Source: Lachnospiraceae bacterium UBA3863 (GTDB lineage Bacteria > Bacillota > Clostridia > Lachnospirales > Lachnospiraceae). From it: 11,709 nucleotides of DNA. Below the pieces are notes generated by a model. It was not told where the DNA came from. It made no database searches and worked only from the letters and a program-made list of their open reading frames with translations. The translations under genes and the position numbers were made by a program. The first letter of the stretch is position 1. Each line of letters begins with the position of its first letter. This document shows, in pieces, positions 6,226 through 11,709 of this stretch. Location: contig DGGX01000209.1 of assembly GCA_002392385.1 (NCBI GenBank), positions 1 through 11,709 on the forward strand, in the 5' to 3' direction.

Positions 6226-7608
6226 TCAGGCCTGCTGTCCACCCGTGATCGCCTTGCCCTGCCAGCGTCCGCGGTGATAGAAGAAGAGGGTGAGCAGAGC
6301 GCCGGCGCACCAGGACAGGAGCATGGACACATACATCATGGCGCAGTTGCCCTGGGGCAGCTCTGCCGTCCTGGTCATGCCCACAAGGCCGTAGGCCAGG
6401 GGGATCCGGAGGGCGACGGAGGTGATAATGGAGATCCACATGGGGGTGACGGTATCTCCCGCACCGCGCATGACGCCGGACAGGCACTGGGTGACCTCCA
6501 TGACGATATAGCCCACCGAGATGATCTGCATCATATGATAGCTGAGAGAGATCAGCTCCTCTGTGCTGGTGAAGGCGCCCATCAGGGTGCGGCCGAAGAG
6601 GAGGATCAGGCCGGTGATGACGGCGGAGATGGCCATGGCAGTCAGCGTCCCGCGGCGCGTCCCGTCCTTGACCCGGTCCAGACGGCCGGCACCGATATTC
6701 TGTCCCGCGAAGGTGGTCATGGCGGAGCCGAAGGAGAAGGCCGGCAGCATGACGAATCCGTCGATGCGCATGACGATGACGTTGGCGGCGATGAACTGCT
6801 CGCCGAAGCTGTTGGTGAGCGACTGCACGACGATCATGGACATGGAGAAGATGGCCTGTGTCACACCGGAGGGGAGACCCAGACGGATCAGAGCGCCGGC
6901 GTAACGGCCGTCCGGCCGCAGCCACTCGGGGCGCAGGTCGAAGACATCCGTCATCTTCATCAGCTTGCGGATCGCGAAGAAGGCAGAGACGAACTGGGCG
7001 ATGATGGTGGCCAGGGCGACACCGGGAACTCCCAGACCGAAATAGGCCACGAACACATAGTCCAGGACGATATTGATGCCGGTGGCGATCAGCAGATAGA
7101 TCAGGGCGGAGACAGAATCGCCCAGACCGCGCAGGACACCGCTCAGGATATTGTAGTAGCCGGATCCCGCCATGCCCAGGAAGATGATGATCAGATAGTT
7201 GCGGCACCAGTAGATGATGCTCTCCGGCGTGTGCAGGAGGCGGAGGAGGGGCATGGTCAGGAGAGGCCCTATGATCATGATGATCAGGGAGGCGATACCG
7301 GTCAGGGTGATGCAGCAGCAGATCGACCGGGAGAGCTCCTCACGCTGCCTGGCCCCGAAATACTGGGACACCATGATGCTGGCGCCGACCGAGATGCCCA
7401 TAAAGAGGACGAACATGAGATTCAGGATCGGCCCGGCGCTGCCCACCGCGGCCAGGGCGTTGTCACCGACAAAACGTCCTACGATAATACTGTCCACAGT
7501 ATTGTAAAGCTGCTGGGCCACATTGCCGAGCAGCATGGGAATGGTGAAACGCACGATCTGCACGACCGGATCGCCGTCTGTCATGTCTACGGTACCAAAT
7601 AACTTCAT
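6226..7608 (-). CDS. MATE-family multidrug/sodium (or proton) efflux transporter
   Basis: 460 residues, the usual MATE length. It begins MKLFGTVDMTDGDPVVQIVR and enters the first MatE domain with FTIPMLLGNVAQQLYNTVDS and IIVGRFVGDNALAAVG. The first half also has GISVGASIMVSQYFGAR, and the second half has the matching PAFSFGSAMTTFAGQNIGAG with following Arg, the well-conserved family signature. About 12 hydrophobic segments form two six-helix halves. MATE proteins export cationic drugs, dyes or metabolites across the plasma membrane in exchange for Na+ or H+; the substrate of this one cannot be told. The start at 7608 is supported by GGAAAGGA on the minus strand (7625-7618) 9 bases upstream. 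No regulator such as MarR or TetR is next to it. It is convergent with the metallo-hydrolase and divergent from the small ORF and exonuclease genes. Confidence 0.92.
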   Translation of the reverse strand: MKLFGTVDMTDGDPVVQIVRFTIPMLLGNVAQQLYNTVDSIIVGRFVGDNALAAVGSAGPILNLMFVLFMGISVGASIMVSQYFGARQREELSRSICCCITLTGIASLIIMIIGPLLTMPLLRLLHTPESIIYWCRNYLIIIFLGMAGSGYYNILSGVLRGLGDSVSALIYLLIATGINIVLDYVFVAYFGLGVPGVALATIIAQFVSAFFAIRKLMKMTDVFDLRPEWLRPDGRYAGALIRLGLPSGVTQAIFSMSMIVVQSLTNSFGEQFIAANVIVMRIDGFVMLPAFSFGSAMTTFAGQNIGAGRLDRVKDGTRRGTLTAMAISAVITGLILLFGRTLMGAFTSTEELISLSYHMMQIISVGYIVMEVTQCLSGVMRGAGDTVTPMWISIITSVALRIPLAYGLVGMTRTAELPQGNCAMMYVSMLLSWCAGALLTLFFYHRGRWQGKAITGGQQA

Positions 7609-7626
7609 AAAACCGGGTCCTTTCCG

Positions 7627-7656
7627 GCGGGGAGCGCCGTGACGGTATGTCCCCGC
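7627..7656 (-). promoter_or_regulatory. Hairpin in the 5' leader of the MATE gene
   Basis: GCGGGGA (7627-7633) and TCCCCGC (7650-7656) form a perfect 7-base stem around a 16-base loop. It ends just before the MATE ribosome site (7625-7618). It could affect translation or mRNA stability. There is no U-tract, so it is not a terminator, and no known riboswitch pattern was recognised. Confidence 0.4.
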
Positions 7657-7684
7657 GATGTGATGCCTGATGTTCGTATTTGAC

Positions 7685-7690
7685 AGTATA
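7685..7690 (-). promoter_or_regulatory. Possible -10 element of the MATE promoter
   Basis: On the minus strand 7690-7685 reads TATACT, one mismatch from TATAAT, 77 bases before the MATE start codon. The matching -35 region is poor (TGTGCA at 17-base spacing), so this is a weak call that rests on location and the -10 alone. Confidence 0.35.
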
Positions 7691-7739
7691 CAGGCTGATC
7701 TGCCTTTTGCACAGCAGGGAATTAAACCTTTTTACAAAC

Positions 7740-7768
7740 TTGACGGGACAGAGGGCAGACTGAATAAT
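7740..7768 (+). promoter_or_regulatory. Sigma-A promoter for the small ORF and exonuclease gene
   Basis: TTGACG (7740-7745), a 17-base spacer and AATAAT (7763-7768) each match the consensus at five of six bases. Transcription would begin near 7775, giving a leader of about 30 bases to the small ORF at 7805. A second, weaker -10 (TAGAAT, 7885-7890) lies nearer the exonuclease gene but lacks a good -35. Confidence 0.65.
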
Positions 7769-7804
7769 GAAAGTAGTACCAACCGGCCTGTCAAGGAGGT
7801 AATC

Positions 7805-7876
7805 ATGAAGAGACTGGCAGCCATTTTTTCAAGTGTTCTTTTAAGTATAGTACAGAGAGACCGTCAACCCACGTAA
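7805..7876 (+). CDS. Small ORF, 23 codons, possible leader peptide, small membrane peptide or gene remnant
   Basis: A near-perfect Shine-Dalgarno AAGGAGGT (7793-7800) sits 4 bases before ATG 7805, and a good promoter (7740-7768) precedes it. The peptide starts MKRLAAIFSSVLLSI, with a basic start and one short hydrophobic run, then has a charged end VQRDRQPT. Its codons (TTA, ATA, GTA, AGT, CAA, CGT) are AT-rich and unlike the GC-rich neighbours. It ends 55 bases before the exonuclease gene and is probably on the same mRNA. It may be a leader peptide, a small membrane peptide, or the leftover 5' end of a lost secreted-protein gene: the start resembles the signal peptide of the hydrolase at 3675 (MKRRIAAV). 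No family was recognised. The ribosome site is the main evidence for translation. Confidence 0.45.
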   Translation: MKRLAAIFSSVLLSIVQRDRQPT

Positions 7877-7931
7877 ATATGTAGTAGAATAGTGAGTAAC
7901 AGACCACCGACCACGCGAGGACTACATTATC

Positions 7932-8762
7932 ATGCTCAAATTCATTTCCTGGAATATAGATTCCCTGAACGCCGCCCTGACATCCGACTCGTCCAGGGCA
8001 CAGCTGTCCAGAGACGTGCTGGAGACCATTAAGAAGCAGGAGGCGGATATCATCGCCATCCAGGAGACCAAACTGCCCGTCACCGGACCGGCCGCCAGGC
8101 ATACGGAAGCCCTGGAGGCCTATTTCCCCGGCTATCAGGTGCACTGGGTCAGCTCGGAGCCGCCCGCGAGAAAAGGTTACGCAGGCACCATGATCCTCTG
8201 CAGGGAGGGCCTGCAGGCGGAGGAGATCGTCCCCAGGATCGGCGCGCCGGACACCATGGACAGCGAGGGACGGCTGCTGGTACTCAAGACAGACCAGTTC
8301 TATTTCGTAAATGTCTATACGCCCAATGCCGGAGACGGACTGCGGAGGCTGGGAGACAGGCAGGAGTGGGACAGGCGCTATGCGGACTACCTGGCCTCGC
8401 TGGACCAGGACAGGCCTGTCATCGCCTGCGGTGATTTCAACGTGGCCCATGAAGAGATCGACCTGGCCAATCCGGAGAGCAACCATATGTCGGCGGGCTT
8501 CACGGATGAGGAGCGGGAAGGGTTCACCAATCTTCTGAACAGAGGTTTCGTCGACACCTTCCGATATGTGCACGGAGACGTGCGGGGAGCCTACTCCTGG
8601 TGGGCCCAGAGGGTCAGGACCAGCAAGGTCAACAACACCGGCTGGAGGATCGACTATTTCCTGGTCAGCGAGAGGATCCGGGACAGAGTGAAGAGATCCG
8701 AGATGCTCGACTCCGGCCCGCGCCAGGATCACGCGCCGATCCTGCTGGAAGCGGATCTGTGA
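7932..8762 (+). CDS. xth: Exodeoxyribonuclease III / AP endonuclease (Xth/ExoA family)
   Basis: 276 residues, close to the usual ~250-280. The exonuclease III-type endonuclease/exonuclease/phosphatase fold shows all catalytic blocks: FISWNIDSLNA with Asn8, IIAIQETKL with Glu45 (metal ligand), YFVNVYTPNAGDGLRRL with Tyr129, CGDFNVAHEEIDLANPESN with Asp168 and Asn170, GWRIDYFLVS with Asp241, and QDHAPI with the Asp266-His267 catalytic pair. The enzyme cuts the DNA backbone 5' to abasic sites and trims 3' blocked ends in base-excision repair in the cytoplasm, using Mg2+. The ribosome site is GAGGA (7917-7921), 10 bases before the ATG. It follows the small ORF by 55 bases and precedes the lipoprotein gene by 81 bases. 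The family is certain; the exact subgroup (ExoA or XthA) is less so. Confidence 0.95.
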   Translation: MLKFISWNIDSLNAALTSDSSRAQLSRDVLETIKKQEADIIAIQETKLPVTGPAARHTEALEAYFPGYQVHWVSSEPPARKGYAGTMILCREGLQAEEIVPRIGAPDTMDSEGRLLVLKTDQFYFVNVYTPNAGDGLRRLGDRQEWDRRYADYLASLDQDRPVIACGDFNVAHEEIDLANPESNHMSAGFTDEEREGFTNLLNRGFVDTFRYVHGDVRGAYSWWAQRVRTSKVNNTGWRIDYFLVSERIRDRVKRSEMLDSGPRQDHAPILLEADL

Positions 8763-8843
8763 ACGGCATGACAGATATGGAACGAACGGTTTAGTGAGGC
8801 TGCTGATTGTATAGAAGTGCTCTTGAAGCAGAAAGGACCCGAA

Positions 8844-10349
8844 ATGCGCAGAACGATTTGCCTGTTGCTGACAACGATGATTCTTTCCTGCGGTCTGGCT
8901 GCCTGCGGGAGCAAGGACCTCCCGGACGAACCCTATGAGGCGGTCAGTTACAACCTCTACCCGGCGCCGGAGGACGCTTATGTCGGCGACACCATGCCCT
9001 TTGTCACGGAGGACGGGACGCTGGAACTCTATTACCTGTACGACACGGACCACAACGGGCAGGGGTACCATCCGTTCTATAAATATACGACGAAAGACCT
9101 GTGCTCTTATGAGGACCACGGAAAGGTCCTGGACTTCGGACTGATGTCGGATCCGGATCCGGCACTCGGTACGGGCTCTGTCATGCAGGACAGGGACGGC
9201 CTGTATCACCTCTTCTATACCGGCCACAATGACACCGGAAACGGCGGCAAGGGCAAGGAGTGCGTGATGCACGCGACGAGCACGGACCGGGAGAACTGGA
9301 CCAAGGTCCCGGAGGACACTTTCTTCAGTCCCGAGCATTACTCCAAGGATGACTTCCGGGATCCGGAGGTCTTCTGGGTCGACGAAGAGCAGTGCTACTG
9401 GATGCTGATCGCAGCCAGGGAAGATGTCAAGGGAGGCGTCGTCGCCAGATACACGTCCACCGACCTGAAGAACTGGGAGTTTCAGGGTCCGATCTATGAG
9501 CCGCACGCACAGTATATGCTGGAGTGCCCGGACCTGTTTCAGATGGGGGACACCTGGTATCTTACTTACAGCTGGGACTGTGTGACCTACTATGCGATGA
9601 GTGACTCCATGTACGGTCCGTTCAAAGCGCCTGACGACAATGTGCTGGACGGCAGCGGCTTCGTTTTCTATGCCGCCAAGACGGCGGAACTGAACGGTGT
9701 GCGCTACCTCTGCGGCTGGCTGGGACGCCCGGGCTGGATCACGGACGCCGGGGCCTACCTGTGGGCAGGCAATGTTCTCAACCACCAGCTCCTGCGCAGG
9801 GAGGACGGAACGCTCGGCGTGCGGGAACCCGGGACATTCTCGAATTATTTTACAAAGGAGAAACCGTTCCGGGCCGTCAAAAAGGATGGCAAGGTCAGGA
9901 TCAAAGACAGCAGCATCACCCTTTCGGCGGAGGAAGGCAGCGCGGCCCTGGCAGATATGGGAACCAGGCCGCCGACCATGATGCTGGAGTGCGACGTGAC
10001 TCTGGATCCTGACGGTCGTGCCGGGTTCGCGTTCGGCGGCAGCCAGGAAGATGAGAGCTACACGGCTCTCTGCCTCGATGCGGGGCGCGGTCTGCTTCAC
10101 TATGAAGGCTTTGAGATCGCGGACCTGGCCGCAGACGAACCGATCATCAGCACCCGATTTGATTTTTCCGGGTCGGAGGTCCATCACGTGAAGCTCGTGT
10201 GCGAGAACGAGATCGTCATCCTCTACATCGACGACACCAAAGCGCTCAGCTCCCGCATCATGCATTCTGTTGACGGCGCGCACATCGCCGTGTTCGCAGA
10301 CGGCTGCGGAGCCTCGTTTTCTGATATCCGGATGAAGCTGCCGGAGTGA
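8844..10349 (+). CDS. GH32-like glycoside hydrolase lipoprotein
   Basis: 501 residues from ATG 8844, chosen for GAAAGGA (8831-8837) upstream and because it starts a lipoprotein signal: MRRTICLLLTTMILSCGLAA followed by Cys21. The mature protein would be lipid-anchored outside the membrane. Residues ~45-320 are a five-bladed beta-propeller of the GH32/GH43 clan: YVGDTMPF with Asp49 as likely nucleophile (in place of the WMNDPNG of classical invertases), DPALGTGSV (105-113), DFRDPEVF with Arg172-Asp173-Pro174, and ECPDLF with Glu227 as likely acid/base. Residues ~340-500 resemble a C-terminal beta-sandwich. Classical GH32 enzymes release fructose from sucrose, inulin or levan; this divergent GDxMPF subgroup may have another substrate. 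No sugar transporter or fructokinase gene lies beside it. No clear terminator was seen before thrS. Confidence 0.8.
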   Translation: MRRTICLLLTTMILSCGLAACGSKDLPDEPYEAVSYNLYPAPEDAYVGDTMPFVTEDGTLELYYLYDTDHNGQGYHPFYKYTTKDLCSYEDHGKVLDFGLMSDPDPALGTGSVMQDRDGLYHLFYTGHNDTGNGGKGKECVMHATSTDRENWTKVPEDTFFSPEHYSKDDFRDPEVFWVDEEQCYWMLIAAREDVKGGVVARYTSTDLKNWEFQGPIYEPHAQYMLECPDLFQMGDTWYLTYSWDCVTYYAMSDSMYGPFKAPDDNVLDGSGFVFYAAKTAELNGVRYLCGWLGRPGWITDAGAYLWAGNVLNHQLLRREDGTLGVREPGTFSNYFTKEKPFRAVKKDGKVRIKDSSITLSAEEGSAALADMGTRPPTMMLECDVTLDPDGRAGFAFGGSQEDESYTALCLDAGRGLLHYEGFEIADLAADEPIISTRFDFSGSEVHHVKLVCENEIVILYIDDTKALSSRIMHSVDGAHIAVFADGCGASFSDIRMKLPE

Positions 10350-10389
10350 CCTGACGGTCGATTCCTTCTGATACAAAGTGCCAATATCA

Positions 10390-10418
10390 TTGAGCTTATC
10401 GGCAAAGTAAGCTATAAT
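10390..10418 (+). promoter_or_regulatory. Sigma-A promoter of the threonyl-tRNA synthetase gene
   Basis: TTGAGC (10390-10395), a 17-base spacer and a perfect TATAAT (10413-10418) form a strong promoter. Transcription would begin near 10425, giving a leader of about 60 bases. That leader is too short for a T-box riboswitch, and no T-box sequence was seen in it. Confidence 0.8.
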
Positions 10419-10484
10419 AGTGCGGATATCTTTTGCAGAACATGCAGAAACGTTAACTATACAGACACAGGAGAGAGACAGATT

Positions 10485-11709
10485 ATGGACAGAGAACAGT
10501 TCCTGGAGGTTTATCGCCATTCCCTCGCGCACATTCTCGCGAAGGCGGTCATTGAGATCTACGGCAAGGAAGTGCAGTACGCCATCGGCCCGCAGATCGC
10601 GGACGGCTGCTACTATGACTTCGTGCTCCCCACCGCGATCACGGAAGGGGATTTCCCGGCCATCGAGAACAAGATGCGCGAGATCATCAAGAGAAGAGAG
10701 GACTGGAGAGTCGAAGAGGTCTCCAAGGAGAGAGCCCTGGAGATCTTCCGTGAGCAGAGATTCAAGACAGAGCTGATCCAGGATCTTCCGGATGAGGAAG
10801 CGATCACTGTCTACTATACGGGCGATGACTTCGTGGACCTCTGCCGCGGACCGCACATCGACAACTCCCAGCTGCTGATGAGTGTGGCCTTCCAGATCAA
10901 GTCGGTCTCCGGCGCCTACTGGAGAGGGGACGAGCACAGGGACCAGATGCAGAGAGTCTATGTCTATGCCTTCCCGGACCAGAAGCAGCTCAAAGAGCAC
11001 CTGAAGATGATCCAGGAGGCCATGGAGCGCGACCACAAGAAGCTCGGCCCGCAGCTCGAGCTCTTCATGTTCAACGAGACCGCACAGGGAATGCCCTACT
11101 GGCTGCCCCGTGGCTGGAAGCTGTACCAGGCCCTGATGCAGTACTCCCGCGACGTGCAGGACCTGCACGAATATCAGGAGATCTCCGCGCCTGTGATCAA
11201 CAACAACAAGCTGTGGATCATCAGCGGACACTGGGCGCACTACGTGAACAACATGTTCATCATCCCCGGCAAGGACGAGGACGGGACCTACACGGTCGAG
11301 TCCGTCGACACCATGGCGGCCAAGCCCATGAACTGCCCCAACGCGATGATGGAGTTCAAGAGGAAACCACGCTCCTACAAGGAGCTGCCGATCCGCTACT
11401 CCGAGTACGACGTGCTCCACAGAAAAGAGAAGACCGGACAGCTCAACGGCCTCCTCAGAGTGCAGGAATTCCGTCAGGATGACGACCACACCTTTGTCAC
11501 TGAGGAGATGATCGAGTCCGAGATCGACGATATCCTGAGCATCGCGGACGAGATCTATAAGACCTTCGGCATCACCTACAGGGCGGAATTCTCCACCAGA
11601 CCCGACGATTTCATGGGTGACATCGAGCTCTGGAACGACGCGGAAGCCGTCCTGAAGAAGATCCTCGACAAGAAGTACGGCGAGGGCGGTTACGAGATCA
11701 ACGAAGGCG
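10485..11709 (+). CDS. thrS: Threonyl-tRNA synthetase without TGS domain (partial, runs off window end)
   Basis: 408 codons are visible and the frame is still open at the end. The enzyme joins threonine to tRNA-Thr using ATP in the cytoplasm. The editing domain comes first: HSLAHI with His12 and His16, then DLCRGPHI with Cys120 and His124, matching the HxxxH and CxxxH of ThrRS proofreading; SGAYWRGD (142-149) follows. The class II catalytic core starts near residue 185. Cys284 (PMNCP) and His335 (QDDDH) match two of the zinc ligands that select threonine, and Arg313 lies in motif 2 (VLHRKEKTGQLNG). The third zinc ligand and the anticodon domain lie beyond the window. The usual N-terminal TGS domain of about 60 residues is absent, and the promoter at 10390-10418 leaves no room for it. 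The ribosome site AGGAGA (10469-10474) lies 10 bases before the ATG. Expression appears not to use a T-box. Confidence 0.95.
   Translation, partial: MDREQFLEVYRHSLAHILAKAVIEIYGKEVQYAIGPQIADGCYYDFVLPTAITEGDFPAIENKMREIIKRREDWRVEEVSKERALEIFREQRFKTELIQDLPDEEAITVYYTGDDFVDLCRGPHIDNSQLLMSVAFQIKSVSGAYWRGDEHRDQMQRVYVYAFPDQKQLKEHLKMIQEAMERDHKKLGPQLELFMFNETAQGMPYWLPRGWKLYQALMQYSRDVQDLHEYQEISAPVINNNKLWIISGHWAHYVNNMFIIPGKDEDGTYTVESVDTMAAKPMNCPNAMMEFKRKPRSYKELPIRYSEYDVLHRKEKTGQLNGLLRVQEFRQDDDHTFVTEEMIESEIDDILSIADEIYKTFGITYRAEFSTRPDDFMGDIELWNDAEAVLKKILDKKYGEGGYEINEG

Noticed and set aside
6187..7602. Open plus-strand frame opposite the MATE gene
   Set aside because: The product is a His/Asp/Gly-rich string typical of antisense reading of membrane-protein DNA; the minus strand encodes an unmistakable MATE transporter.
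8768..8794. Eight-codon ORF (MTDMERTV) between the exonuclease and lipoprotein genes
   Set aside because: There is no ribosome site or promoter close by; it is too short to support.
10420..10776. GTG-started frame overlapping the start of thrS
   Set aside because: It is out of frame with the strongly supported synthetase, starts at the predicted transcript start and gives an Arg/Ser-rich product.
7803..11489. Open minus-strand frame of over 1200 codons spanning exonuclease III, GH32-like and thrS genes
   Set aside because: It lies opposite three clearly recognisable genes and their gaps. GC-rich sense codon use removes stops from this antisense frame; its translation is rich in Val, Asp, His and Arg with no recognisable domain or ribosome site.

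Overview
The window looks like chromosome from a GC-rich, Gram-positive member of the Firmicutes, most plausibly a Clostridia/Lachnospiraceae-type gut or rumen bacterium. The reasons are purine-rich Shine-Dalgarno sites before most genes, consensus-type sigma-A promoters, a DUF624/YesL protein, a lipobox lipoprotein, and a secreted protein with Firmicutes-type cell-wall-binding repeats. Arg codons AGG/AGA are common although the coding DNA is GC-rich. No exact taxon can be named from the sequence alone.

Left part (1-3577, plus strand): a compact, apparently co-transcribed block. It holds the 3' end of an M29 aminopeptidase, a FUSC/aromatic-acid-exporter-like membrane protein fused to a degenerate HAD phosphatase-like domain, a CPBP (CAAX/bacteriocin-processing type) intramembrane protease with an unusual Thr/Glu/Pro/Ala-rich N-terminus, and a small DUF624 membrane protein. 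A rho-independent terminator at 3538-3577 closes it. Apart from the aminopeptidase these are all polytopic membrane proteins; their shared job is not evident.

Middle part (3578-6152, plus strand): one large secreted protein with a signal peptide, a metallo-beta-lactamase hydrolase domain with a full HxHxDH motif, about 14 aromatic cell-wall-binding repeats and a Thr/Glu-rich tail. This order is the same as in pneumococcal Pce/CbpE, a surface phosphorylcholine esterase. A strong terminator (6114-6152) follows.

Right part: a minus-strand MATE efflux transporter (6226-7608) converges on that terminator. A 323-base divergent region (7609-7931) follows. It holds promoters in both directions, a leader hairpin for the MATE gene and a 23-codon small ORF with a near-perfect Shine-Dalgarno site. 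Plus-strand genes then encode exonuclease III, a GH32-like lipoprotein glycosidase and, from its own consensus-like promoter, threonyl-tRNA synthetase (running off the end), which lacks the usual N-terminal TGS domain.

The most unusual items are the FUSC-pseudoHAD fusion, the Pce-like surface metallo-hydrolase and the 23-codon ORF. No mobile element, CRISPR array, rRNA or tRNA was seen.
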